DNA of 64,000 nt, from assembly GCA_035550055.1 (NCBI GenBank), contig DASZRO010000005.1, forward strand, positions 1-64,000. Reading direction: 5' to 3'. Origin of the DNA: Mycobacteriales bacterium (GTDB lineage Bacteria; Actinomycetota; Actinomycetes; JAFAQI01). The notes beneath the pieces are model-generated. The model was not told the DNA's origin and searched no databases. It was given only the letters and a program-made list of their open reading frames with translations. A program made the translations under genes and the position numbers. Of the stretch, positions 1-8,545 are shown in pieces (the first letter of the stretch is position 1; every line of letters starts with the position of its first letter).

Positions 1-860
1 GGCATGAGCTTCTCGAGCATCTTGCCGCGCTCCAGGCGGGCAACCGACGCCTCCGACCCGAACCCGATGCCGCGCTTCCCCACCCGCTCCTCGACGATCT
101 TCTCGAGGCCGTCGAAGGCGCCACCGCAGATGAACAGGATGTTCGTGGTGTCGATCTGGATGAAGTCCTGGTGCGGATGCTTCCGGCCGCCCTGCGGCGG
201 GACGCTCGCCGTCGTACCCTCCAGGATCTTCAGCAGCGCCTGCTGGACGCCCTCACCGGAGACGTCGCGGGTGATCGACGGGTTCTCGCCCTTGCGGGCG
301 ATCTTGTCCACCTCGTCGATGTAGATGATCCCGGTCTCGGCCTTCTTGACGTCGAAGTCGGCGGCCTGGATCAGCTTGAGCAGGATGTTCTCGACGTCCT
401 CGCCGACGTACCCGGCCTCGGTCAGCGCGGTGGCGTCGGCGATCGCGAACGGCACGTTGAGCATCTTGGCCAGCGTCTGCGCGAGCAGCGTCTTCCCGCA
501 GCCGGTCGGGCCGAGCAGCATGATGTTGGACTTCGCGAGCTCGACCGGCTCCTTGTCGGTGCCGCCGGCCTGGACCCGCTTGTAGTGGTTGTAGACGGCC
601 ACGGACAGCGTCTTCTTGGCGGTGTCCTGGCCGATGACGTAGGCGTCGAGGAACTCGTAGATCTCGCGCGGCTTGGGCAACGAGTCGAACGACACGTCCG
701 AGGACTCGGTGAGCTCCTCTTCGATGATCTCGTTGCAGAGGTCGATGCACTCGTCGCAGATGTAGACGCCGGGCCCAGCGATGAGCTTCTTGACCTGCTT
801 CTGGCTCTTCCCGCAGAAGGAGCACTTGAGCAGGTCGCCACCGTCACCGATGCGTGCCAC
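1..860 (-). CDS. clpX: ClpX, ATP-dependent Clp protease ATPase subunit (3' part missing)
   Basis: AAA+ unfoldase that recognises substrates and threads them into the ClpP barrel in the cytoplasm. About 286 N-terminal residues are visible. The zinc-binding domain has Cys13, Cys16, Cys35 and Cys38 (CSFC ... CDEC). Walker A is GPTGCGKT, the pore loop is GYVG and Walker B is IIYIDEVDK. The reading frame runs off the left edge at [10 protein letters not shown], so the C-terminal third lies outside the window. The GTG start at 858-860 is preceded by an AGGAGA ribosome-binding site. It lies downstream of clpP1-clpP2 in the same direction after a 337-base spacer from clpP2 stop to clpX stop side is not relevant here; the actual gap to clpP2 is 166 bases. 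The order is standard for actinobacteria. Confidence 0.97.
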   Translation of the reverse strand, partial: MARIGDGGDLLKCSFCGKSQKQVKKLIAGPGVYICDECIDLCNEIIEEELTESSDVSFDSLPKPREIYEFLDAYVIGQDTAKKTLSVAVYNHYKRVQAGGTDKEPVELAKSNIMLLGPTGCGKTLLAQTLAKMLNVPFAIADATALTEAGYVGEDVENILLKLIQAADFDVKKAETGIIYIDEVDKIARKGENPSITRDVSGEGVQQALLKILEGTTASVPPQGGRKHPHQDFIQIDTTNILFICGGAFDGLEKIVEERVGKRGIGFGSEASVARLERGKMLEKLM

Positions 861-1026
861 TCGGTCTCCTCTGGTAGGCGCCGTGCCTGGGTCGGCCTAT
901 CCGCCGTTCCGCAGCGTCAGGCTCGCTACGACGGTATCGCGCCAAACCGACATCGCACCCTCAAATGCCGCTCCGGATTGCCCGGCTGGCGTGTCGTGGC
1001 GAGCGTCCCGACGGTTCGCCGCCCGG

Positions 1027-1689
1027 TCAGGAGGCGTTCGGTACGGCGGTGAGCTTGCGGCTGCGGATGACCTCGTCGATCAGCCCGTACTCGACCGCCT
1101 CTTCAGCGGTGAGGATCTTGTCGCGCTCGATGTCTTCCTTGACCTGCTCCGGCGTGCGCCCGGTGTGGCGGGAGATCATGGTCTCGAGCAGCGATCGCAT
1201 CCGCAGGATCTCCCGCGCCTGGATCTCGATGTCGCTGCCCTGGCCGCCGCCCTCGCTGTAGGGCTGGTGGAGCAGGATCCGGGAGTTCGGCAGCGCGAGC
1301 CGCTTGCCGGGGGTGCCGGCGCCGAGCAGCACCGCCGCCGCCGAGGCCGCCTGCCCGAGGCAGACCGTCATGATCTCGGGACGGATGAACTGCATGCAGT
1401 CATAGATCGCGGTGAGCGCGGTGAACGAGCCGCCCGGGGAGTTGATGTAGATCGAGATGTCGCGGTCGGGGTCCATCTGCTCGAGGCAGAGCAGCTGCGC
1501 CATCACGTCATCGGCGGAGGCGTCATCGATCTGCACGCCGAGGAAGATGATGCGCTCCTCGAACAGCTTGGTGTACGGCGAGAGCTCCTTGAAGCCGTAG
1601 CTCGTGCGCTCGGTGAACGTCGGCAGGATGTACCGACCCTGAGGTGCGCGTCCCGCGTCGTACATGCCGGTCTCCCGTGAGTTCGTCAT
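1027..1689 (-). CDS. clpP2: ClpP2, Clp protease proteolytic subunit 2
   Basis: Serine peptidase subunit that forms a mixed ClpP1P2 tetradecamer in actinobacteria. The 220-residue protein has the nucleophile in GQAASAAAV (Ser116), the catalytic His in [10 protein letters not shown] (His141) and a probable Asp near 190 in ERDK. The AASAAA and [12 protein letters not shown] signature matches mycobacterial ClpP2 rather than ClpP1. The ATG at 1687-1689 follows the clpP1 stop by two bases, so the pair is translationally close and surely one operon. An N-terminal extension of about 30 residues before the fold is usual for ClpP2 and is probably a propeptide. Confidence 0.96.
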   Translation of the reverse strand: MTNSRETGMYDAGRAPQGRYILPTFTERTSYGFKELSPYTKLFEERIIFLGVQIDDASADDVMAQLLCLEQMDPDRDISIYINSPGGSFTALTAIYDCMQFIRPEIMTVCLGQAASAAAVLLGAGTPGKRLALPNSRILLHQPYSEGGGQGSDIEIQAREILRMRSLLETMISRHTGRTPEQVKEDIERDKILTAEEAVEYGLIDEVIRSRKLTAVPNAS

Positions 1690-1691
1690 GG

Positions 1692-2306
1692 TCAGGAAAC
1701 CGCGCCTTCGGACGGCACCTGGTTGGCCCGGGCGACGACGTGGTCGACGAACCCGTAGTCCCGCGCCTCGTCCGCAGTGAACCAGCGGTCGCGGTCGGAG
1801 TCGCGCTCGATCTGCTCCACCGTCTGGCCGGTGTGGAAGGCGATCCGCTCCTGCATGGTCCGCTTGGTGTAGAGCATCTGCTCGGCCTGGATCGCGATGT
1901 CGCTCGCCGAGCCGCCGATGCCGCCGGAGGGCTGGTGCATCATGATCCGCGCGTGCGGGGTGGCGTAACGCTTGCCGTTCGCCCCGGCGCACAGCAGGAA
2001 CTGGCCCATGCTGGCCGCCAGGCCGACCGCCACGGTGGCGACGTCGTTGGTGACGAACTGCATCGTGTCGTAGATCGCCATGCCGGCGCTCACCGAGCCG
2101 CCGGGCGAGTTGATGTAGAGGAAGATGTCGCGGTCCGGGTCCTCCGCCGACAGCAGCAGCAGCTGCGCGCAAATCGTGTTGGCGATGGGATCGTCGACCT
2201 GGCTGCCGAGGAACACGATCCGCTCACGGAGCAGCCGCTCGTACACCGAGTCGTTGAGGTTCAGGCCGGAGCCGACACCTCGCATGTCCGGGGTCAAAGG
2301 ACTCAT
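1692..2306 (-). CDS. clpP1: ClpP1, Clp protease proteolytic subunit 1
   Basis: First gene of the clpP1-clpP2 operon. The 204-residue protein has the catalytic triad Ser99 (GLAASMGQ), His124 (MMHQPSGG) and Asp173 (in SDRDRWF), at the same spacing as mycobacterial ClpP1. The oxyanion-strand motif YINSPGGS is present. ClpP1 pairs with ClpP2 to make the active protease that takes substrates from ClpX or ClpC. The ATG at 2304-2306 is chosen because the N-terminus then aligns with the family. The 161-base gap upstream, shared with the divergent ACT gene, should hold the operon promoter. Confidence 0.96.
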   Translation of the reverse strand: MSPLTPDMRGVGSGLNLNDSVYERLLRERIVFLGSQVDDPIANTICAQLLLLSAEDPDRDIFLYINSPGGSVSAGMAIYDTMQFVTNDVATVAVGLAASMGQFLLCAGANGKRYATPHARIMMHQPSGGIGGSASDIAIQAEQMLYTKRTMQERIAFHTGQTVEQIERDSDRDRWFTADEARDYGFVDHVVARANQVPSEGAVS

Positions 2307-2467
2307 GCGACGACACTAACCTCCACCACCGCCAGCTTCAGGGCGGCGTGCCCGGTGTTCGCTGTGAGCGTGCGAGCTTCGCCGGGCGTGGACAGGACGC
2401 CGTTCACGTGAGCGCAACATGAGCCCGGCACAGTGTCGGCGAGGCCGTCGACCGAAAGGACCGATCA

Positions 2468-3097
2468 GTGTTGTTGCGCGCGCGGGTCAGTGTGCTCGAC
2501 CGACCCGGATCGCTGCTCGGCTTGGCCAAGGCGATCGCCGGGCTCGGCGGCAACATCGTCGACATCGAGGTCCTCGCAAGCTCGGACGACCGGGTGGTGG
2601 ACGATCTGATCGTCGACCTGGCGGGCAACGATCCCGAAATGCTCATGAAGGAACTCGCCAACGCCGGCGCCGAGGTGCTCGACCTGCGCCGTACCGTGCA
2701 GGTCACCGGACAGCGCGGAGATCTGGATCTGCTCGCCCGGGTGGCTGCCGAACCGGCCAGCGCGATGGCGACGGTCGTCGCGCTCGCCCCCGCCCTGTGG
2801 TGCGCCGACTGGGCCGCGCTCGGCAGCGCAGCGCCCGGATCGACGCCGCGGCATGCCACGCCCGGGGCGCCACAGCCGCTGCCGGCCGGGCTGCCCGAGC
2901 CGCTCGGCCCGCTCCCGCGGCGAGGTACGACGCAAGGCGACAACGGGGTGGCCTACGAGGTCGCGGGCATGCCGTGGGGCAGCCACACCCTCTACCTCGG
3001 CCGCACGGACGGGCCGCTGTTCTTGCAGGTCGAGCTCGTCCACCTGCGCCGCGTCGTCGAGCTCGCCGCGGCACTCGCGGCCGGCGTCGAGAGCTAG
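2468..3097 (+). CDS. ACT-domain protein of unknown role
   Basis: A 209-residue protein with an N-terminal ACT domain (about residues 2-77; VSVLDRPGSLLGLAKAIA then GGNIVDIEV, the usual ligand-site loop and helix). The rest contains a Pro/Ala-rich linker near 120-150 and a C-terminal part (GVAYEVAGMPWGSHTLYLGR) that I do not recognise. ACT domains bind amino acids and regulate enzymes or transcription, but no catalytic domain is seen. The GTG start has GAAAGGA about seven bases upstream. It is inserted in the opposite orientation between tig and clpP1, which are often direct neighbours in actinobacteria. Its stop codon overlaps the tig stop codon in the shared bases CTAG. Confidence 0.75.
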   Translation: MLLRARVSVLDRPGSLLGLAKAIAGLGGNIVDIEVLASSDDRVVDDLIVDLAGNDPEMLMKELANAGAEVLDLRRTVQVTGQRGDLDLLARVAAEPASAMATVVALAPALWCADWAALGSAAPGSTPRHATPGAPQPLPAGLPEPLGPLPRRGTTQGDNGVAYEVAGMPWGSHTLYLGRTDGPLFLQVELVHLRRVVELAAALAAGVES

Positions 3098-4530
3098 TCG
3101 GCGACCTGGTCGGCCTGCTCTGCCGCCGCGGCCTCGTCCGGCTGGTCGGCTTCGGCGGGTTGGTCGGCCTCGTCGGCCTCGTCGGATTGGTCGGCCGCAG
3201 CGGGCGAGTCCGCGCGACCGCTCAGCTTCTCCAGGTCGACCGGGCGGCCTGACGCGTCGGTGATCTTCGCCCGTTCCATCACGCCGGCCAGCGCCTTGCC
3301 GCGCAGGATGTCCGACATCAGCGAGCCGAGCGCACCGGCGTTGACGATCTGCTGTGCGAAGGCGTCGGCACGCATCCCGGAGCGAGCCGCGCGGCGAACG
3401 ATCTCCTCGGTGAGGTCGGACTCGTCGACGCTCAGCTCTTCCTTCTTCGCGATCGCGTCGAGGATGAACTGCGAGCGAATGGCCTTGGCGGCGTTGTCCT
3501 CGAGCTCGGCGTCGATCGCTTCGGCCGTGGTGCCCTCGGCGGCGGCGTAGTCGTCCTTGGTGATGCCGGCCGCCTTCAGCTGGCTGTCCAGCTCGTCGCG
3601 GCGGTAGTGGACCTCGTCGTGGAGGACGTGTTCCGGGACCGGCACCTCGATCTTGTCGAGGAGGGCCTCCAGGACCTTCTCGCGCGCCTGCACGCCCTGG
3701 TTGAGCGCCTTGATCCGCGCGAACCGGTCGCGCACGTCGCTACGGAGCTCCTCGATCGTGTCGAACTCACTCGCCGTCTGCGCGAAGTCGTCGTCGAGGT
3801 CGGGGACCTGCTTCTCCTTCACCGACCGCACCGTCACGGTCGCGGTCGCCGCCTGCCCGCCTTCGTCGCCGGAGCGCAGCTGCGTCTCGAACTCCTTGGA
3901 CTCCCCCACCGACAGGCCGATCAGCGCCTCGTCCAACCCGCTGACGAGCGCGTCGCTGCCGACCTCGTAGGAGAGGTTGCTCGCCGACGCGTCCTCGACA
4001 GGGGCACCGTCGACGGTCGCCGTCAGGTCGATCGAGACGAAGTCGCCGGAGGCGACGGCGCGCTCGACGCCCGCCAGGGTGGCGAATCGGTCACGCAGCG
4101 CTTCGAGCTGCTGCTCCACGTCGGCCTCGTCGACATCGGCATCCTCCACCGAGACCGGCAGTCCGTCGTACTCGGGCAGCTCGATCTCCGGGCGGACGTC
4201 GACCTCAGCGGTGAACGCGAGCTGCTCACCGTCTGCGAAGTTCGTGACCTCGATCTCCGGGTGGCCCAGGATCTCGAGCTCCTGCTCGCGCACCGCGTTG
4301 CCGTAGAACGTCGGCAGCGACTCGTTGACCGCCTCTTCGAGCACTGCGCCGCGACCGACGTGCTGGTCGATCAGCCGAGCGGGGACCTTGCCCGGCCGGA
4401 AGCCCTTGATGCGCACCTGCTGCCCGATCTTGCGGTACGCCGCGGTCAATGCCGGCTCGAGCTCGTCGAACGGCACCTCCACGGTCAGCTTGACGCGGGT
4501 AGGCCCGAGGGTCTCGACGGCGCTCTTCAT
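3094..4530 (-). CDS. tig: Trigger factor, ribosome-associated chaperone
   Basis: Peptidyl-prolyl isomerase and chaperone that binds nascent chains at the ribosome exit tunnel. The N-terminal domain carries the ribosome-binding signature GFRPGKVP (near residue 44). An FKBP-like middle domain and a helical C-terminal domain follow, total 478 residues. The last 40 or so residues are a low-complexity acidic tail made of repeated Asp/Glu/Ala/Gln units (DEADEADQPAEADQP style), as in many actinobacterial trigger factors. The ATG at 4528-4530 fits the family N-terminus MKSAVETLGPTR. It lies upstream of clpP1P2, separated by the opposing ACT gene. Confidence 0.96.
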   Translation of the reverse strand: MKSAVETLGPTRVKLTVEVPFDELEPALTAAYRKIGQQVRIKGFRPGKVPARLIDQHVGRGAVLEEAVNESLPTFYGNAVREQELEILGHPEIEVTNFADGEQLAFTAEVDVRPEIELPEYDGLPVSVEDADVDEADVEQQLEALRDRFATLAGVERAVASGDFVSIDLTATVDGAPVEDASASNLSYEVGSDALVSGLDEALIGLSVGESKEFETQLRSGDEGGQAATATVTVRSVKEKQVPDLDDDFAQTASEFDTIEELRSDVRDRFARIKALNQGVQAREKVLEALLDKIEVPVPEHVLHDEVHYRRDELDSQLKAAGITKDDYAAAEGTTAEAIDAELEDNAAKAIRSQFILDAIAKKEELSVDESDLTEEIVRRAARSGMRADAFAQQIVNAGALGSLMSDILRGKALAGVMERAKITDASGRPVDLEKLSGRADSPAAADQSDEADEADQPAEADQPDEAAAAEQADQVAD

Positions 4531-4583
4531 GACGGCGCGGCTCTCCTGTGCAGCTTGGGTTTTGCGTGAGGACGGTGGCGCAG

Positions 4584-4656
4584 TCGGGGCGGGGAGACTC
4601 GAACTCCCGATCTCCTGCTCCCAAAGCAGGCGCGCTAGCCACTACGCTACGCCCCG
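4584..4656 (-). tRNA. tRNA-Pro (anticodon UGG)
   Basis: Read on the minus strand, the acceptor stem is CGGGGCG pairing with CGCCCCG. The anticodon arm is CCTGC-TTTGGGA-GCAGG, giving anticodon TGG, and the T-loop is TTCGAGT. Length is 73 nt with discriminator A. The bases after it read CTG, so CCA is not encoded. It sits divergently 36 bases from tRNA-Gly. Confidence 0.95.
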
Positions 4657-4692
4657 CGGCGTGCCCTGCGATCTTAGGTCGGCACCGCCTGC

Positions 4693-4764
<72 letters not shown>

Positions 4765-4774
4765 CCCTTCCGTT

Positions 4775-4840
4775 TCGCCGAGCCCTACGTTCTTGGTCTT
4801 TCGGACCCCCTTGAAAGACCGTTTTCGTTGGGCTCGGCGA
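4775..4840 (+). repeat. Stem-loop repeat copy R1 behind tRNA-Gly, terminator-like
   Basis: Perfect 11-bp outer arms TCGCCGAGCCC (4775-4785) and GGGCTCGGCGA (4830-4840) enclose an inner hairpin GGTCTTTC (4795-4802) with GAAAGACC (4813-4820). The inner hairpin is followed by GTTTTCGTT, so it looks like the intrinsic terminator of tRNA-Gly nested in a larger inverted repeat. Two further copies lie at 25441-25506 and 26360-26425, each behind a tRNA-Gly 3' fragment. Confidence 0.85.
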
Positions 4841-4850
4841 TGATGGCGGT

Positions 4851-5846
4851 GTGACGGACAACGGGCGCGACAGCGTTGGAAGTCCGGGAGCTACCGGACG
4901 AGCCGTGCGACTCGAGTCGTTCGGCGGACCCGAGGTCTTGCGCATCCACGAACTTCCCGTGCCGCGACCTGACACGGGACAGATCCGGGTGCGGGTCAAC
5001 GCAGCCGGACTGAACCCGATGGACTGGATCATGACGGCCGACGCACAGACCGCGGCCCGGTTCGGCTTGAGTCTGCCGGCGGGCTTCGGCACCGACTACG
5101 CCGGCGTGGTGGACGAGGTCGGCGACGGCGTCACCGGGTTCGCAGTCGGCGACCGGGTGTACGGCGGTGCCGTTTCCCGCGCCGTTGCCGACTTCGTCGT
5201 CATCGACGCGGCGGGGACCATCGCGGGTGGCGGCGTGGCACATCGCACCCCGGGCGCCCTCGACGACCGCACCGCCGCGACGTTGACGATCGGGGCCTCT
5301 ACCGCCCTCGCGGCGCTGGCGGTGGTGAAGCCCGGACCAAGCGACACGGTGCTGATCGGTGGCGCGGCAGGCGGTGTCGGGGTGTTCGCCGTCCAGCTCG
5401 CGCGTCGGGCGGGGGCGCGAGTGATCGGGACCGGGGCACCGACATCGGCCGACTTCCTGCGCAGCCTCGGCGCCGAGCCCGTCGCCTACGGCGATGGGCT
5501 GGCCGACCGGGTCCGCGCCCTCGCTCCCGGCGGCGTCACCGCGGCGATCGATCTGTACGGCGACGAGGTGGTGTACGCCGCACGCGAGCTCGGCATCCCG
5601 GATCAGCGCATCACCACGATCGCTGCCCAGGTCGACGGGGTGATGCCGGCGAACGGCGCCAATGCCGCGCCCAGCTCGCTGGAGGAGGTGGCCGGCCTCG
5701 TCGCGGCCGGTGAGGTGCGCGTCCCGATTGCCGCGACCTTTCCGATCGAGCAGATCCGCTCCGCCGTCGAGCTACAGGCGGGCCGGCACGTGCACGGCAA
5801 GGTCGTCATCGACCTGCAGGGGCCGCCGCCGCTCCGTACGAAGTAG
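4851..5846 (+). CDS. NADP-dependent quinone oxidoreductase-like protein (MDR family, zinc-free)
   Basis: A 331-residue medium-chain dehydrogenase/reductase of the quinone oxidoreductase branch. The N-terminal GroES-like domain includes NAAGLNPMDW and GTDYAGVVDEVG. The nucleotide-binding Rossmann motif is GGAAGGVGVFAVQLA (about 169-183). The Cys/His ligands of zinc alcohol dehydrogenases are absent, so it should reduce quinones or enals with NADPH. The GTG start at 4851 lies only 10 bases after the R1 stem-loop and has no strong ribosome-binding site; a weak GATGGCGG precedes it. The gene stands alone between tRNA-Gly and a convergent hydrolase. Confidence 0.88.
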   Translation: MTDNGRDSVGSPGATGRAVRLESFGGPEVLRIHELPVPRPDTGQIRVRVNAAGLNPMDWIMTADAQTAARFGLSLPAGFGTDYAGVVDEVGDGVTGFAVGDRVYGGAVSRAVADFVVIDAAGTIAGGGVAHRTPGALDDRTAATLTIGASTALAALAVVKPGPSDTVLIGGAAGGVGVFAVQLARRAGARVIGTGAPTSADFLRSLGAEPVAYGDGLADRVRALAPGGVTAAIDLYGDEVVYAARELGIPDQRITTIAAQVDGVMPANGANAAPSSLEEVAGLVAAGEVRVPIAATFPIEQIRSAVELQAGRHVHGKVVIDLQGPPPLRTK

Positions 5847-5990
5847 CACACACTGTGCCGCCGCGTGTCCCACGATGCGCCGCTTGTCCGGTTCCGGGGC
5901 GACGTTGTGTGCTGCTTCGAAACGGCACGCTCGATTCCAACGGCGCCGGCGCCGCCGCTGCGGTGGCGTCGCGGCTTCGGCGGGTGCGGC

Positions 5991-6977
5991 TCACAGCGAG
6001 GTGAGCCACTCCACCAGGAGCCGGTTGACCTCGTCGGCCTTCTCCTGCTGCACCCAGTGGCCGCAGTCGGAAAGGATGTGGCTGCCGCGCAGGCCCGGCA
6101 GGCTCTGCGGGAACCGCTTGATCGCGTTCTGGCCCCAGATCACCGGGCCGTCCTTCTCCCCGCCGATGAACAGCGACGGCTGGCGGATCGGTACGCCGGT
6201 CCAGGCGCGCAGGTCGATCCAGTCGCGGTCGACGTTGCGATAGCGGTTAAGCGGCCCGCGAAAGCCGTTGCGCTCGAACTCCGCGGCGTAGAAGTCGAGG
6301 TCCTCGTCGGTCAGCCACTCCGGCAGCTCGTCGGGCAGGCCGATGCGGTCGAGCAGCAGCTTTCCCTTCGCGACGGTGCCCATCGTCCCGCCGTCCGGAC
6401 TGCGCCGCGCCTGCGCCGACGCGCCGACGTAGAACTTCAGCAGCGAGGTACGGACGTCGGCTTCGAACTCACGCTCCGCGCGCCCGGGCTCCTGGAAGTA
6501 GTTGATGTAGAACTCTTCCTCGAGTCCGGTCAGCTGGCCGGCGGCCTCACCGAATCGGTCGAAGGCTTCGGTCGGCCGCGGGCCGCCGGGTGCGTTGTAC
6601 GGCACGCTGAGCATCGCGACCGCGGTGAAGATGTCCGGGCGCAGCAGCGCGGAGTGCGCGGCGATCGGCGAGCCCCAGTCGTGGCCGATGACAATCGCCT
6701 GCGACCCGGCGCCACCGAGGGCCTCGACCACCCCGACGTTGTCGCCGACGTGATGCACCATCCCGTACGCCTCGACCTCGTGCGGCGCCGACGACCGGCC
6801 GTAGCCGCGTACGTCGATCGCGACCGCCCGGAACCCGGCGTCGGCGATCACCGGCAGCTGGTGGCGCCAGGAGTACCAGGACTCCGGGAAGCCGTGGACG
6901 AGCAGGACGAGCGGCCCGGTCCCCGCCTCGACGCAATGAATACGCGTCCCGCGGGCGTCGACGATCTGATGCTTCAT
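5991..6977 (-). CDS. Alpha/beta hydrolase, epoxide hydrolase family
   Basis: A 328-residue protein with the epoxide hydrolase pattern: oxyanion motif HGFPESW (about 29-35), nucleophile Asp in GHDWGS (near 98), a lid region with tyrosines (YINYF, NRYRN) and a C-terminal catalytic His in SDCGHWVQQEK. Such enzymes open epoxides to diols through an Asp ester. It is transcribed with the neighbouring hydrolase at 7008-7877 (30-base gap), so the two probably form one unit starting near the TetR operator. The physiological substrate cannot be told. Confidence 0.88.
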   Translation of the reverse strand: MKHQIVDARGTRIHCVEAGTGPLVLLVHGFPESWYSWRHQLPVIADAGFRAVAIDVRGYGRSSAPHEVEAYGMVHHVGDNVGVVEALGGAGSQAIVIGHDWGSPIAAHSALLRPDIFTAVAMLSVPYNAPGGPRPTEAFDRFGEAAGQLTGLEEEFYINYFQEPGRAEREFEADVRTSLLKFYVGASAQARRSPDGGTMGTVAKGKLLLDRIGLPDELPEWLTDEDLDFYAAEFERNGFRGPLNRYRNVDRDWIDLRAWTGVPIRQPSLFIGGEKDGPVIWGQNAIKRFPQSLPGLRGSHILSDCGHWVQQEKADEVNRLLVEWLTSL

Positions 6978-7007
6978 GACCGTGAGGCTAGGGACTTCGG
7001 GCCGGGA

Positions 7008-7877
7008 TTACCGCCCGGCGGGGACCGGTACGAAGTCGGCGATCAGCTCGGTGAGGACGTCCGGCTTGTCGAGGGAGACGAAGGCCTGCGACCCGGGTAC
7101 GGTCTCCAGCCGGCAGTCGGGGATCAGCGCGGCGAGCCGGCGGGCGAGCTTCACCGGGAAGGCTCGGTCGTCCTCGCCCCACACGAGCATCACCGGCACC
7201 TCGACGGCGGGCAGCGCTTTCGCCGCGGCCATCGTGTGACGGGTGTTGATCCCGCGCAGCACCGCCGCCGCGTCACGGCGTACCTCGCGGTCGGTGATCA
7301 GCGACTCGGTCCAGTCGAGCGCCACCTCGTCCGACACCCCGGCGTGGGTGAGCAGGCCGAAGCCGAGTGGCGAACGTCGCGTGGCCTCGTGGCGGGTCGC
7401 CTTCCCCACCCGCGCGAGCAGCCCGGGCGCGTAGCCCAGCGCTTGCAGGTGTCGGAACAGAGGCGGGAAGAAGTGGCGGAAGCAGTCGCCGCTGGTCATG
7501 ACCGCGCCGCCTGCGACGCCCGGATGCCGGGTGAGGACGAGCTGGGCGATCGCGGTGCCGGTGTCGGTGGAGACCAGGGTCGGCGCCTGCAGGCCCATGG
7601 CAGCGACCAGGTCCGCCACCAGGCGCGCGAGACCGGGCGGGGTCAGGTCGGCGCGGGGCCGCATCGGCGTACGGTGCGCACCCATCGGCAAGGTCGGCAT
7701 GATCACCCGGAAGCCGCGCGCGGCGAGCGGCTGCGCCACGGGTTGCCACACCTGCCAGCCGGCTAGGGCGCCGTGCAGGAACAGCAGCGGCGCCCCGTCG
7801 CCGACCTCGTGGACCTCGATCCGACCCGCCGGGATCGCGACGCTGTGCACGCGCATCTGGGACATCGGCACCTCCAT
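7008..7877 (-). CDS. Alpha/beta hydrolase lacking the usual catalytic His
   Basis: A 289-residue alpha/beta-hydrolase fold protein with oxyanion motif LFLHGALAGW. The nucleophile elbow reads VSTDTGTA, so an Asp stands where G-x-S-x-G proteins have Ser. The C-terminal loop reads VPGSQAFVSLDKPD; relatives have PGAGHF, so Ala replaces the catalytic His. It may be inactive, have a rearranged triad or another role. It reads divergently from the TetR gene with a well-formed operator between, so it is the likely regulatory target. The ATG at 7875-7877 is used; MSQM four codons later is an alternative start. Confidence 0.8.
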   Translation of the reverse strand: MEVPMSQMRVHSVAIPAGRIEVHEVGDGAPLLFLHGALAGWQVWQPVAQPLAARGFRVIMPTLPMGAHRTPMRPRADLTPPGLARLVADLVAAMGLQAPTLVSTDTGTAIAQLVLTRHPGVAGGAVMTSGDCFRHFFPPLFRHLQALGYAPGLLARVGKATRHEATRRSPLGFGLLTHAGVSDEVALDWTESLITDREVRRDAAAVLRGINTRHTMAAAKALPAVEVPVMLVWGEDDRAFPVKLARRLAALIPDCRLETVPGSQAFVSLDKPDVLTELIADFVPVPAGR

Positions 7878-7884
7878 GATGATC

Positions 7885-7925
7885 GACCGACCGTTAGTCG
7901 GTCAGCGACTTATAGTCGGTCAGCG
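7885..7925. promoter_or_regulatory. Probable TetR operator between hydrolase and TetR gene
   Basis: Perfect 7-bp inverted repeat GACCGAC (7885-7891) and GTCGGTC (7897-7903) with a 5-base spacer. The half-site and its flank AGTCGGTCAGCG (7896-7907) are repeated directly at 7914-7925, a period of 18 bases. A TATAGT hexamer at 7911-7916 is a possible -10 element for the rightward gene. Binding here could repress both divergent genes, as TetR proteins usually do. Confidence 0.8.
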
Positions 7926-7939
7926 TAGGCTTCCGACCC

Positions 7940-8545
7940 GTGACTGGCAAGTCGAGGCGCGAGGAGTACGCCGCTCAGACGCGTGCCGCGGTCATCGCCG
8001 CCGCCGTCGAGCTGTTCGCGGACAAGGGGTACGCCGCGACAACGATGGACGCCGTGGCGGCGCAGGCGCGCGTGGCCAAGGGCGGGGTCTACCACCACTT
8101 CGCGAACAAGGCTGAGCTGTTCGAAGCGACGTTCATCGCGATGGAGGAGCGCCTGCTCGGCCGGGTGATGACCGTCATCGAGTCCACGCCGGACACCGAG
8201 CAGATGGTCGTCGCGGGGATCGACACCTTTCTCACCGAGTGCTTCCAGCCGCAGTTCCGCCGGATCGTGCTCGAGGAGGCGCCGGCCGCTCTCGGCTGGC
8301 AACGATTCAAGGAGATCGACGAGAGCTTCTTTCTCGGCCTGATGAAGGGAGGCCTCGCCGACCTGGCGAGCACCGGCCGCTACGCCGTCGCCGACGAAGA
8401 CCTCACCGCTCGGGTCCTGCTCGCCGCCCTCACCGAGGCCGGACTGTCGGCAGCCAGTGCGTCCGACCCGGACGCCGCGCTCGAGCAGGCGCGGGCGCTG
8501 GCTGCTCAGCTGCTCCGCGGTCTGCGAAGCGACGCGACGACATGA
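7940..8545 (+). CDS. TetR-family transcriptional regulator
   Basis: A 201-residue repressor. The helix-turn-helix occupies about residues 12-58 (AAVELFADKGYAATTMDAVA, then VAKGGVYHHFANKAELF). The ligand domain follows and is not diagnostic. The GTG start at 7940 lies just downstream of the operator at 7885-7925. It reads divergently from the two hydrolases and overlaps the GH5 gene by ATGA, so it is probably autoregulated and co-transcribed with the secreted glycosidase. Confidence 0.93.
   Translation: MTGKSRREEYAAQTRAAVIAAAVELFADKGYAATTMDAVAAQARVAKGGVYHHFANKAELFEATFIAMEERLLGRVMTVIESTPDTEQMVVAGIDTFLTECFQPQFRRIVLEEAPAALGWQRFKEIDESFFLGLMKGGLADLASTGRYAVADEDLTARVLLAALTEAGLSAASASDPDAALEQARALAAQLLRGLRSDATT

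Noticed and set aside
3100-3230. Leu-Val-Gly repeat protein on the plus strand
   Set aside because: It is the complement of the repetitive acidic tail of trigger factor.
5845-5913. Inverted repeat AGCACACA/TGTGTGCT with a 53-base loop
   Set aside because: Short arms with a long loop behind the oxidoreductase gene; could be chance and lacks a T-run.
5865-7766. 633-codon open frame on the plus strand
   Set aside because: It is the complement of the two alpha/beta hydrolase genes and has no recognisable domain.
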